A DNA stretch of 64,000 bases from Siphonodentalium dalli (Eukaryota; Mollusca; Scaphopoda; Gadilida; Siphonodentaliidae), in the NCBI GenBank assembly GCA_032622095.1, contig CP136061.1:237880609-237944608 (forward strand), in the 5' to 3' direction. Shown one piece after another: positions 12,201 through 24,200 of the stretch. Position numbers and translations under genes: made by a program. Below the pieces are notes generated by a model. The model did no database searches. It worked only from the letters and a program-made list of their open reading frames with translations, and had not been told where the DNA came from. The stretch's first letter is position 1. Every line of letters starts with the position of its first letter.

Positions 12201-12640
12201 ATATGACCACACATGCAGTCACGCCCCGGCTGCCATTTTGACATACATAATGCATTAAGTTGATCAATTGTGAAGCTAATGGACAAGAGTAGCCACACAA
12301 TATGGTTCCTCTCGGTTCTGTTTCGAAGTTTTGCCCATTGCCGTTCAGAAATATGACCAGAATCCCAAAAGCCGTTTAGGAAGAATTCCATATTGCATCT
12401 TTAAAATGAATTTGTCATCCCGAGAAGGTACTGGGACAACCTGAATAAAACATTTAGTTGTCAGTTCATTATGTAACGTGGTTAATAGCTACAACCTATG
12501 CTACCTTTTTTTTCAGAACAGCAGAGAATAATGTTCGGGATATATGTGACAAATCAACTTTTTTTTAAAACAAATTTGTTTGCCAGTTTGGAAGCCATCT
12601 TGAATAATTGTACGAATAAATGTCAACCTACACACTATTA
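9300..12640. mobile_element. long-inverted-repeat (foldback) element with minisatellite core, family D
   Basis: The left arm (about 9300-10490) is related in reverse complement to the right arm (about 12230-12600). Shared blocks are GTAGCCACAYAATATGG, TTTCRAAGTTYTGCC, and AACATTTAG near AACCAGAATA. The same arm occurs alone at 21290-22400 in intron 1 of the Hsp70 gene, and its end at 1-135. Between the arms lies a 1.7-kb degenerate minisatellite. Arm lengths are unequal and divergence is considerable, so it is old. I see no transposase; the class is unknown. Confidence 0.6.
10500..12225. repeat. degenerate TATACATATACACC / GGCCATACAG minisatellite
   Basis: Units of roughly 40-50 bp follow the pattern GTATACATATACACC, then TCACCCATGGCCATACAG, then CACTC. 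They are imperfect but persist for 1.7 kb. The many short frames here on both strands are translations of the repeat. A 350-bp block of the same family in the opposite orientation is at 20935-21290. Confidence 0.75.
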
Positions 12641-13240
12641 GACAGGTTTGAGCTATCACATAACTTATTTGATATTCAGATGGTTATATTAACTAGCATA
12701 ATTAAAGCTAGCGCATGTGTGTTGATAAAGACATTGGCGATTGGTGGAAAATATATTTCTAGAAATGTCCACTTTTTCGAGAGTAATTTGGGTGTTTTAA
12801 GTAATCCCAATTTTATATGGTTTCCGTTATTATAGCAGTATACGATCAAACAATATTTAATATGACTACAATCGCGGAAGAGTAACCACGATTTAGTTCT
12901 AAATACCAATTGAGTTGAAGTCATCCCATGTACCATTCAGCTACAAATTGGTCACGATATTGTGTATATTATGTTGCCATAGCAACCAACCAGAACCTTA
13001 GTTGCCAAAAAGTTGTCGGATAATACAGCTGTCACTAGCGAGGCGGAAATACCTCTGATATACCCACATTCTCTGGTTCTGTATGCATATTTCTGTAAAA
13101 AGTAGGCTGCAGTGGTGTTCGTTGCTATGGAACCCCCCCCCCCCCCCCAAAAACCTAAAAATGGTCCGATCTAGTTGCCTACCGAAAATATTTTCAAAAA
13201 ACCCAACCAGGAACGTCTGGGCCAAATTTCACAATTTATC
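12641..13240. other. no gene recognised
   Basis: AT-rich DNA with a 17-base poly-C run at about 13131-13148. The overlapping frames at 12620-12936 on the two strands have no recognisable domain. Confidence 0.35.
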
Positions 13241-15583
13241 GTATCCGGGGCAAGATACATTCACATAGCAAATTTCAAGTCGATAGCTCCACCCGTTTCC
13301 GAGATCTCGTCTGCGCATGCGCTGCACGGGCGTCGCACGGGCTCGCCAATACGACAACGACGACCGCCTGGTCAAACTACACACACGTACCAAGTTTCGT
13401 CCCGATCGGTCGAGAATCGTAGATTTGTATAAATGACATACAGACAGACAGACAAACAGAGGTCTTCAAAATATATAAGAGACTAGCCGATGAGCCCGCC
13501 GTTGTCCGGGCTATTCAAAAACCAAATTTCAAGTCGATAGCTCTACCCAGCCCGACGTTGTCCGGGCTATTCAAAAACCAAATTTCAAGTCGATAGCTCT
13601 ACCCGTTTCCGAGATCTGGTCTGCGCATGCGCGAAGCTGGCGTCGCACGGGCTCGGAGACCCGATAAAATTCGTATCCGGGCAAGATACATTCACATAGC
13701 AAATTTCAAGTCGATAGCTCCACCCGTTTCCGAGATCTCGTCTGCGCATGCGCGAAGCTGGCGTCGCACGGGCTCGGAGTCCCGATAAAATTCGTATCCG
13801 GGGCAAGATACATTCACATACCAAATTTCAAGTCGATAGCTCCACCAGTTTCCGAGATCTTGTCTGCGCATGCGCGAAGCGAGCGCCGCACGGGCTCACC
13901 AATACGACAACGTTCACCACCTGGTCAAACTACACACACGTACCAAGTTTCGTCCCGATCGGTCGAGAATCGTATATTTGTATCAATGACATACAGACAG
14001 ACAGACAGACAGACAAACAGAGGTCTTCAAAATATATATGAGACTAGCCGATGAGCCCGACGTTGTCCGGGCTATTCAAAAACCAAATTTCAAGTCGATA
14101 GCTCCACCCGTTTCCGAGATCTGGTCTGCGCATGCGCGAAGCTGGCGTCGCACGGGCTCGGCGACCCGATAAAATTCGTATCCGAGGCAAGATACATTCA
14201 CATAGCAAATTTAAAGTCGGTAGCTCCACCCGTTTCCGAGCGACAGACAACGCATTCTTTGTTTTTCAATGAGTTAATTCATGGTACCCGTCCTAAACTT
14301 CCCCCGTCGTTGAATTGTAAACAAACGCTTCTTAGATCAATTCTGCCTTTTTAATCGAGATAATTGCATTTCGCCCCGCATCCGTATTTTACGCACGGGT
14401 AGCCGTTTAGCAGCGTCGATTATTACAGTTCAATTCTGCCTTTTTAATCGAGATAACAGCGTCGATTGTAATAAAGAGCGTTCGTCGTTAACAACTCCGT
14501 ATATGGTCAATATAAAGATCGTTGATGCCTTAACCCCCGAAGTGGCGTTTGCGGTGATTTTGATGATTGGGAGTGGAGAATCGGCGACCCGATAAAATTC
14601 GTATCCGGGGCAAGATACATTCACATAGCAAAATTCAAGTCGGTAGCTCCACCCGTTTCCGAGATCTGGTCTGCGCATGCGCGAAGCTGGCGTCGCACGG
14701 GCTCGGCGACCCGATGAAATTCGTATCCGGGGCAAGATACATTCACATACCAAATTTCAAGTCGATAGCTCCACCCGTTTCCGAGATCTGGTCTGCGCAT
14801 GCGCTGCACGGGCGTCGCACGGGCTCGTCAATGCGACAACGTCGACCGCCTGGTCAAACTACACACACGTACAAAGTTTCGTCCCGATCGGTTGAGAATC
14901 GTAGATTTGTATAAATGACAGACATACAGACAGACATACAGACAAACAGAGGTCTTCAAAATATATATGAGACTAGCCGATGAGCCCGACGTTGTCCGGG
15001 CTATTCAAAAACCAAATTTCAAGTCGATAGCTCCACCCGTTTCCGAGATCTGGTCTGCGCATGCGCGAAGCTGTCGTCGCACGGGCTCGGCGACCCGATA
15101 AAATTCGTATCCGGGGCAAGATACATTCACATACCAAATTTCAAGTCGATAGCTCCACCCGTTTCCGAGATCTGGTCTGCGCATGCGCGAAGCTGGCGTC
15201 GCACGGGCTCGGCGACCCGATAAAATTCGTATCCGGGGCAAGATACATTCACATAGCAAATTTCAAGTCGATAGCTCCACCCGTTTCCGATATCTCGTCT
15301 GCGCATGCGCGAAGCTGGTGTCGCACGGGCTCGGCGACCCGATAACATTCGTATCCGGGGCAAGATACATTCACATAGCAAATTTAAAGTCGATAGCTCC
15401 ACCCGTTTCCGAGATCTCGTCTGCGCGGGCTCGCCAATACAACAACGCCGACCGCCTGGTCAAACTACACCCACGTACCAAGTTTCGTCCCGATCGGTCG
15501 AGAATCGTAGATTTGTATAAATGACAGACAAACATACATACAAACAGACAAACAGAGGTCTTCAAAAATATATATGAGACTAG
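13241..15583 (+). mobile_element. head-to-tail array of pearl/HINE-like elements (left array)
   Basis: Successive copies run 13241-13482 (5-prime truncated), 13484-14042, 14043-14240 (3-prime truncated), 14580-14972 (5-prime truncated) and 14973-15583. The best one has perfect 122-bp spacing of the core units (15061, 15183, 15305). Each full copy ends with a CAGACAGACA/CATACAGA microsatellite and GGTCTTCAAAATATATATGAG, immediately followed by the ACTAGC head of the next, so they are nested or tandem at one target. A piece of a different member (14240-14580, with AATAAAGAGCGTT) separates the third and fourth. Confidence 0.7.
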
Positions 15584-16672
15584 CAGGTTAGCCCGCCACT
15601 GGCGTGCTTGGTCAGAAACATGACAATGTTTTATGTTTTGTTTGTGTTTTTCAATGAGTTAATATTGGGTTTTTCAATATTTTACCCGATTTGACCTTGA
15701 ATTGATCATTTTCAAGGTCAAGGTCATGTCGGGGTCACAATATATAATTTGTGGGTACCCGTTTGAAGGTTAAGACTGACCCGATGAAAAATTCCCCAGT
15801 TCCTAGGAACGACAGACATAAGAATGTTTCACACAATGCGACGTCGACGATCCCCGTGTGTTTTTACACTTATATACGAAGTTTGAGCTCACCTAGGGCG
15901 AAAAAACTTACCCGATCCGCGTTCTTAGGAACACAACACGCTCATGTCTATACACGCCCAGACCCAGAAGAGGTATGATTTTTTTAACCTGCCCGTGGCC
16001 ATTGAGCAGCCCCTGACAGAGGTTGTCCACCCTTACGAGATGGTCAATAGTCCCCGCAAAGTTAATCCCGTCGTGAACCCCATCCTCGCAAAGAGCGGAC
16101 AGTCAATTAATCCCGTCGTGAACGCCATCACCAACGCGACGTAATTTTGTTTGGTATCATGTGTTGCGTTCTAAAAATAGGAAAGCACTTGTTCACGTAT
16201 ACGTTTGCGTAAATACGAAATTGTGAGTGTTGGTTTGTAACCGGGATTTCTGAGAAGCATTATGCCTATAACTACCCCCCCCCTAAGCCCTGACATAAGT
16301 GTCATACATACTATAACAATGATGTTGTAAGAGTACTATGGCATCCAATAAATCTCCCCGCATAGGAAACCACTCAATGTTCCCGTATATCTCTCTGCAG
16401 ATGCTAATAACGTTGAATGGTAAATAGACGCTCTTTATAGCGATGCGTCAAAAACAAACGCTCATTAAATAATCACTTGATTAACCCACGCCGTGCCTTT
16501 GCTGTGATTTGGGAGTGGATAAAGGGTGCTCAGAGCTTCTCCAAAACGCGACAACTACGGTGTTCGTGGGTTTTTACCCTTAGATGGGAAGTTTGAACTC
16601 AATCGAGCCAGCCGTTTTCGATTCTATAAAGTACATATATATATATACGAAAGTCTCAAAATATATAGTACT
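15584..16672 (+). mobile_element. HINE-like family C element carrying an extra coding-like segment
   Basis: The head ACTAGCAGGTTAGCCCGCCA, the TTGACCTTGAATTGATC block, the GGGTTTTTACCCTTAGAT block and the tail AAAATATATAGTA match the copy at 29285-30022. This copy is about 350 bp longer. The surplus lies between about 15963 and 16420 and contains the coding-like segment described separately. Confidence 0.6.
15944..16144 (+). pseudogene. coding-like fragment of unknown origin inside a HINE-like element
   Basis: The frame starts at an ATG that belongs to the repeat (the ACACGCTCATGTCT block also occurs at 29740) and runs to TAA at 16142. From about 15975 the codon use changes: C or G ends most codons, in contrast to the AT-rich surroundings. 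The peptide contains two copies of NPVVN (VNPVVNPILAKSG and INPVVNAITNA) and a proline-rich start (NLPVAIEQPLTEVVHPYE). I do not recognise the family. Its absence from the sister copy suggests a captured exon, as Helitron-type elements do, but another inserted DNA is equally possible. Confidence 0.35.
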
Positions 16673-17092
16673 AGCAGGTTAGCCCGCCACCGGCGGCTTG
16701 TCAGAAACATGACATTTTTATATATATTTTTTAAATTTTTAGCTCCACGCGTTTCAATAAGAAAAATTTGTACCCGGTAGCTCCACCAGTTTCCGAGATC
16801 TGGTCTGCGCATGAAAATTTGTACCCGGCGCAAGATACATTCACATGCCAAATTTCAAGTCGATAGCTCCACCCGTTTCCGAGATCTCGTCTGCGCATGT
16901 GCTGCACGGGCATCGCACGGGCTCGGCGACCCGATAAAATTTGTACCCGGCGCAAGATACATTCACATAGCAAATTTCAAGTCGATAGCTCCACCCGTTT
17001 CCGAGATCTCGTCTGCGCATGCGCTGCACGGGCGTCGCACGGGCTCGGCGACCCGATAAAATTTGTACCCGGCGCAAGATACATTCACATAG
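16673..17092 (+). mobile_element. chimeric HINE-like element (family C head, 122-bp-type core)
   Basis: It begins with ACTAGCAGGTTAGCCCGCCA like family C, switches at about 16740 to core units with TTTGTACCCGGCGCAAGATA (a diverged subtype of the 122-bp unit), and passes into the family G tail at 17093. The switch points look like template exchange or nested insertion. Confidence 0.5.
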
Positions 17093-17480
17093 TACCACTT
17101 CTTCTTGATAATTGAGGCAGATAACTAAAACGGATACATACGCATTATATGTCGTTGGAAAGAGGAAACACGAAAGATTCTCACAGTGTCATTATTATGA
17201 CCGGCATTTTATTATTCGCGCTGTTTCGAATCGATTTGTAAGCACCGAACTCAAATGAAAGTCCCGTAACACAGCGTAAAAACAGATTTGACCTCGGCAC
17301 GTGAAAAGTTGACCTCGGATCTGAAAATTAATATGCATATGCCCCTTCCCGACCGATAGTAACCTCACATACGAAGTTTCATCGAAATCGGGTCGGCCGT
17401 TTTCGAGTTCATCGCGAACACACACACAGACAGACACACCACACACACACAGACAGATCTTCCAAAATATATAATAGATA
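17093..17480 (+). repeat. 3-prime half of a family G element
   Basis: Nearly identical to 33292-33661 and 34074-34444: it starts at CACTTCTTCTTGATAATTGA and ends with an ACAC/ACAG microsatellite and AGATCTTCCAAAATATATAATAGA. It marks the right border of the left repeat array, about 430 bp upstream of the Hsp70 start codon. Confidence 0.65.
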
Positions 17481-17710
17481 GATGAACCCGTTAGACTTTC
17501 GCTCCAATCGGCATTTTGCAACAGTGTTATACAAGTGTTCCAAATATTAAAAGCCTTAAATTGGACTATAATCTGTATAATTGGGGGGGGGATTAAACAT
17601 CCCTGTCTCTCGCCATAATAGAGAACAATCCATAAACTACCTCTTCAGACTTCATCCCAATTCAACGTATAGTTGGGATCCCACGAAACACCATACCTTA
17701 TCCGCACACT

Positions 17711-17913
17711 CGGTATAAAGACACACCCCGTCTCATTAAACAGTTTCCAACATCGAAAAATAGCTCTGTCCTCTGAAGATGGTAAGACCCACCCCCTTCC
17801 ACAAAGAATGAGTTGTGTAAACCTGTTGTTTATGTTTTCAGAGTTACGTAATTTTAAGTAAACTTCAACCTCTGGATAAATTCATACTGATGAAAACACG
17901 ATAGAGCGGTGGC
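17711..17913 (+). promoter_or_regulatory. candidate promoter and 5-prime leader of the HSPA12-like gene
   Basis: A TATA-like GGTATAAAG (17712-17720) lies about 195 bp before the start codon. A possible 60-bp leader intron runs from the donor ATG|GTAAGA (17782) to the acceptor TTTTCAG (17835-17841). An in-frame TAG at 17902-17904 shows that the ATG at 17914 is the first usable start in this exon. I see no clean array of heat-shock elements, consistent with HSPA12 proteins not being classical heat-induced Hsp70s. The transcription start is inferred. Confidence 0.35.
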
Positions 17914-18210
17914 ATGTCGAAAACAGATAAGCTTATAACAGCTGCGATAGACTTCGGAACAACCTTCTCTGGTTATGCATACGGCTTCAAGAATGACTTG
18001 AAGATGGATCCACCCAGAATTCTCTTCAATACATGGGCTGGACATGAGATCTCACACAAAGCTCCAACCGATGTCCTGTTTGACCCCAACAAGAAGTTTG
18101 ATTCGTTTGGGTATGATGCAGAAAAGAAATATGCTGAATTGTGTGAGGCTAAAGTGGAGAAAACCTGGTATTATTTCCAAAGATTCAAAATGAAATTGCA
18201 TACTGCCACG
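17914..18210 (+). CDS. HSPA12-like exon 1 (residues 1-99)
   Basis: Encodes the first nucleotide-binding strand (AIDFGTTFSGYAY) through the conserved YYFQRFKMKLHTAT. It ends at ACG|GTAATT in phase 0. Reading on past the donor gives only four codons before a stop, which supports the splice. Confidence 0.85.
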
Positions 18211-21200
18211 GTAATTACCTAACTCAATTAACCCTTTCTTTATTAAATCGATTCGCCCATTCAGTTATGAAAAATATACATTGGAATATGTTGGAATGGT
18301 CAAATATTCATCTGAAAGGATGTTCAGAAAATATAAGCAGACGAAAAGTTAATACAATTGCAGAAGTTAAGTCATATTTATAATTTATTGTTGGGAAATG
18401 TTCAGACAATAAGTTCAACAAACGATCTGATTTTGTGTTGAAATTATATTAAGCCTGAAAGAGAAACAGTGATGTTTCCGGGCGGGCAGAATTAATTAGT
18501 GATGCGGACCTGACCGCAAAAAAAACGGTCCGGTACCGGTCCACAGCTGTACCAGACCGGGGACCGGACCACCCCTTCTGGACCGGTCCAGTCGGTCCGG
18601 TCCGGTCTAAACTATATAGCTTTTGTGGAACTATTACATATAGTTTACAAATGTATATGACTTCAACATGTATACTGTCGTCTGCTGTTGTGAGATTCCG
18701 TCAGGTTTCAAATGCTGCCAAATGCAAATTGTGACAAATCTCCCATACAAGCAGGGGGGGGGGGGGGGTCAGAAAAAAAATTCAGGCACGTATGGCATTT
18801 TTTCCCTTTCGATCATTTTTTGTACCCACCCACCCCCACCGCCAAATTTTTTTCCGTTTTCGGCAGTTTTTTCCGACCATTTTTTGACACCCACCCCCCC
18901 TTTTAACACTAAAACAGAGATTTGCGGGGGGGAATTCACTGTAAACAACTGTATATGAATTTCTGTGCATACTATTTATCATGGATGTTAACATGGACAT
19001 GTAAATAGGAATGAGTCATTTTGAGGTCATTCGGCCAAAAAAACATGGCTGCCAGCGGCCATCTTGGATTTCAAAATTTGCAACAAAATACAACACGATA
19101 ACTGCCTGCAGTCAGTTTACAGTTAGAATTACATTATTTCTCTCATTCAAAGTGGGTTTGAAGCCCAACTCATTGCCAAAACACTAAAAAACAAGCAGGA
19201 ATTTTTGTTTTTAGTTGCGGAAAAAATTGCTTGTTGGTGGCTTTGACCACCCACCCACCCCGGCAATTTTTTTTTCACCCCCCCCCCCCCTGATACAAGT
19301 TACCTTCATCTTCGGTATTGACACTAAGAATCAAAGACTAACTATTTCATTGATATTTTGTTTCTGTTTTTGTAACGATAAAATTTAAAATATCACAGTC
19401 AATTAGTCTGATCAAATTTTCAAGACCAAATGGCCCACCATGCATAGTCGGAAATATCTCAAACACGTCATTATGTTTCCCTGCCAGGGCACCGGGTGCA
19501 TGGAGTCATCATATAGTGTTCCCGGCCTGGAAATTATATTCAACCTCACCGCTTGGGCGGCTCGATTGAATATAATTTCCAGAAGGGGTGGTCCGGTCCG
19601 GTCCGCGGGAACATGACACCATTTACCCTGGCAGGAAACAGAATAACTTGTACTTTTCAAATAGCAATCTTACCCTCCAGAATGTGTAATGTGCATCTTT
19701 AATGGCCTAATATACATAACACCATTGGTAAATCATCTCTAAAAGTTTATATTCAAAGTACACTGTAAATAAAAGTGTTCAAATTTTAACACACAAAATG
19801 CAACAGATAAAATGACCACTGTTCAATGTTCAGTTTAGAACAGATGTGTTCAATTACCCTGAACGGTTCCTGGTGTTCAAATCACATGTATTCAATTAAT
19901 TGAATGGAAGTGTTCAATGTATGAATGCATATAAGCGTTCAGTTTTGAACACATCATGTTCAGATTATGAACATGAGTGTTCGAAATATGTGAACACTTG
20001 ATGCGTTCCGAACACTGCAACAGCTTTTGAACTGTTAATTATATGTGTTCAAAGAACGAAATCTGAACACACATGTTCACAAAAGAACTAATTTTAACAC
20101 TACCATTCTTCATACGAACATAAGACTTCACAAACATGAGTCCAAATTCAAATGGGTTAGAAATTATATTATGAATTATCAGTTTATGGCCAGAATGGTC
20201 GCAACAGCATCTGAGTACAGGCTTACAGAGCCCGATTTATTTCAAATAGAAATGCAATTTTGTAAATTCAGCTCGACAGTAAAAAATTTAAAAAATGGCT
20301 ATTACCATGGAAATTATTTTGCAGAGCGCATGAATCCGGTAGATCAATATTTAGTGTATTTGTCGACTTATGCCGCCTTCCAAATTACGTAGACAAATTT
20401 TTGAAGCTCGAATGAGCCATGTCCGTTTAACATTTTGTTAATTTCGTTCAATAAACTGCAATAACAATAAAATATTAGCAGCATCTGAACATACTAAAGC
20501 AGATCTCACACATGGTGTAGGGACATATATGTAGGGACTTGGCGACAGGGGTGTCCCTCGTCTTTGGTAACATTTTTAAGAGTTGGAAATGTTATGCCCG
20601 ACACAACATTAGTTGGAAATTTTAGACAACATATAGGTTGAAATTGTCTCATCCTTTGATATTCCATAGCCGATAATTTTTTAACAAAAGTGCAAGGAGG
20701 TAAGACCACATCCAAATAACAATTATAATTTCAATACAATTAACATGTGTCACCAATATGTGTTGTGTTTTTGTGTTGATTTAATTATTGATTTTATTCT
20801 GAGTAACAAATACAGTTTAAAACAAATATTTTAGTCATCAATTGTGAACCGCCCAGAAAATGATGATTTAATATGGCCAAAGTTTTTTTTAATTTGGCCA
20901 AAAAATCATTTGACCAAAGTGTTGAGTGGCTATTTGGCCATGTGTGTGGAAAATAGATACACATAGAGTGGCTACTGGTGAGGTTAACAGGTATACAATG
21001 ATTGACTGTGTATGATCAAGAATGTGGTGAATATGTATACAAAGAGTGACGATATGGTCATGGGTCAGACGTATACCTGGTGTGCCTGCGATGTTACACT
21101 GGTAGATGTATGGTCATGCGAGATGTGAATGTATATACACAAGTATGTGTGTGTGGTAATGGGCGAGGTGTATGTGTATAAAGCGAGCGACTATATTGTC

Positions 21201-24200
21201 ATATGTGTGGTGTTTATTTGTATATGAAGTGGCTGTATGGTCCTGGTGGGTTGTACATGTGTACCTTGTGTGGCTATCGCTTTACACAATAACTCACTGA
21301 TATGTTAATCGATAGAGAGGTGAATACAGAGAGTTCTCCTTCTTGGTGGCGTTTATGCACAATGGAGGAAATACTAAACGATTTTCCTGACAATAGTTGA
21401 CCAATTTTATGCTAATGGGCTAGAGTAGCCACATATTATGGTCCCTCTCAGTTCAATTTCAAAGTTCTGCCGATTTCCTTTCAAAAACACGGCCAGATTC
21501 CCAACAGACGTTTCGGCACAATTCCACACTGCATACTTTAAAATTAAATGTCCATGCCTCATAATGTACCGTGACAACCAGAATATAATATCTAGTTGTC
21601 AGTTGATTAACTAACATGTCTATAGCTTTTTGGAACATCGGAAAATTGTGTTCAGGTTATATGTGAAAATCAACTTTTTACCTTATTAATTTGCCATTTT
21701 GGAAGCCACCTTGAGTAATTGGGTCATTAAACACCTTAGTGTGACACATAAAAAATAGATCAAAACAATAAACACCTTTCGTACCAACGATAGTTACATT
21801 TTACTAGAAAAATAATGGTTCAAACCATAAAAGAGATTTATTGCCGATATGTCATGTTTGTGAGAGTAAAACCCAATAACTCTGGTATTGTCTTGGCTAT
21901 AGTAGTAACAATAAACCAAGGTGCATCAGACATGTTAGTATCCAATGTCTGGAAGGCAGAATAGCCCATTTTATTCATCAACCACATCAACCTGTAAGCG
22001 ATTGCAGTGCACTTTGGGCAATATCTACCATTTTCCACATTTTGGCGGCCATTATGGTGGCCATTTTGAGCCAAAGTAATCACTTTTGTTTCTATGAGTT
22101 GGAATATTCATGGGTTATGGTATGCCTCACTTACATTTCACAGTTCTGCTCATTCCTTCCTTGTTGAAATATGACTAGAAACCCAATTGCGATTTTTTTT
22201 GGTGATATTTTATACCACGTTCTGTAAAATCTAAATTTTGAGGGATCTGAAGGGGCTAGGACCCCAAGAATTGCTTTTTTTCATTACCCGAATGATCATT
22301 TAATATAAAAAATACAAAAATAAGGTCACAATCATCAAACAGTTCCAAACAGCAGAAACTGATCCAGAAGATATTAGTGAAAATGCGTATATATATTAAT
22401 ATATGAAATTTATTCAATTATCAAAGGAATGACATATCGCACAACTTAATACCGCATAAACTCCCTGGATTTTACTCTTTGTATGACTAAATCCTTTAGC
22501 GCACCTTACCGGTCGCAATTTTGATCCAATCGTCACCAAACTTCATATGGATCTTCGGGGTGACCTCTAGATTGGGGCCTCCCTTTTTTCTCGAAATTAG
22601 TTTTTTTTAAATGGCCGGCAATAATTATTTAGCGACAGATCAACTCTTTCATACAAAAAAACTCGACGAGCGCCATCTTCCGATGCGCACCCCTTATCAA
22701 TTCTCCTCATCCAGTAGTTTCTGTATGTACCTAGCTGATCTCATGGAGAATTTACGTTGCAGGATATCACAATGCAGACTACTATCAATGACGTGCATGG
22801 GAGAACCTTGCCAGCTGTTGATGTCTTTAGTGAAGCAATTCGGTTTCTCAAGAGCCATGTGATATCTTCTGTGCAATCAAAACTGGCGGACATAAAACTG
22901 GATGATATCCACTGGGTTCTCACGGTGCCTGCTATCTGGAAAGATTCAGCAAAGCAATTCATGCGCATGGCAGCTCAAAAGGTAATACACCAAAGGCCAA
23001 CATTTTAATAGAGAAATTTACATTAAAAACTTCTAACTTCGCTCTTCGGACTAGACTATTCCTCATGGTATCGGTATAGTGAGAGATCGTGTTAAATTTG
23101 TGAATGCTACACATAGTTATTGACCTTATTTAATGTTGATTATAGTATGTCACATTTCGTTTTTCATTGATAACTAACGAAATCACTGGAATGTTGAACA
23201 GACTTCGTTTGGAAATAGAACATAGCTGTCTGACAACTGAATAATATGTTCATGCCTAGTGTATTGAGAATTATAGACTGTTATGGTATGTGCTTGAAGT
23301 TAGAATGTTTTCAATCTAAATATCCCAAATGTTTTCTTTCTCAGGCAATCCATCACTTATGGTGGGAGGCTCAATGACCTTTTTTTATTGGGATAATTGA
23401 TAACTATGCCGTTTAAACATAAATATGGCCATTTCTGCCACTATGCTGTTAAACAATAATATGACCATTTCTGCTACTACATATATTATTTTATTCAATT
23501 TTATAAAGTTCCCCGTCAGAACACCAAAACGTTCCCATGTTTTGAACCGGTGGAATATGATCTCTCCACAGCCAGAGTAGACAATTATGGCACGATATAC
23601 GTGTCTCAAATCTTCTTAATCAGTAACCCATCAGATAGGGAGACAATTTCTTCATTGATAAATCAGTTTCTCTATTGATGGTATGAATTTCATCGCATTC
23701 TTTCAGGCAGGAATATGTAGCGAAAATTTGACAATTGCTCTAGAACCTGAGGCTGCTGCAATACATTGTCAGCGGGTCCCTATTGGAAAATCAGAAGATG
23801 GGTCTCAACTTAGCATCACAAAAGTTGGTTCCAAGTACATGACACTCGACTTAGGAGGTGAGAGTTATAGTTATAGAGGAATTGTATTGTAATTTATATG
23901 TTTAGATTTCAACTGGCCTAGATGCAGGCGTAGATGAACATTTTCATACAATTGATCCCAAACTGCATATGGTTCCGTCTTAGGGTTGATCTCTGGTATT
24001 TAAAATGTCTGCATTCCTTATCACTCATTGACTGCAATGTATAACTTTATCCCCTCTCCAAGTTGAGCTTTGACTCAATGACACTTTCATTTTATTTTAC
24101 CAGGTGGAACAGCTGACATAACAGTTCAAGAAAAACTGGACGGTGGAAAATTAAAGGAAATCTATAAAGTGACAGGGGGTGCGTGGGGTGGGACTAAAGT

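Noticed and set aside
13175-15524. Many overlapping frames with MREAGVARARRPDKIRIRGK-type peptides on both strands
   Set aside because: They are translations of the 122-bp tandem repeat, open on both strands, and recur wherever the repeat occurs (13-17 kb, 34-46 kb). They track the repeat, not a gene.
13241-15583. Regularly spaced repeats suggesting a CRISPR-like array
   Set aside because: Units are contiguous 122-bp repeats without unique spacers, in a eukaryotic repeat setting with no cas genes.
20045-20392. 115-codon frame in Hsp70 intron 1
   Set aside because: It begins in the TGTTCA repeat, shows no recognisable domain, and lies within an intron supported by conserved flanking exons.
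22611-22862. Plus-strand frame overlapping Hsp70 exon 2
   Set aside because: It is in a different frame from the conserved VFSEAIRFLK...VPAIW reading; exon 2 in the other frame matches HSPA12 on both sides of the splice junctions.
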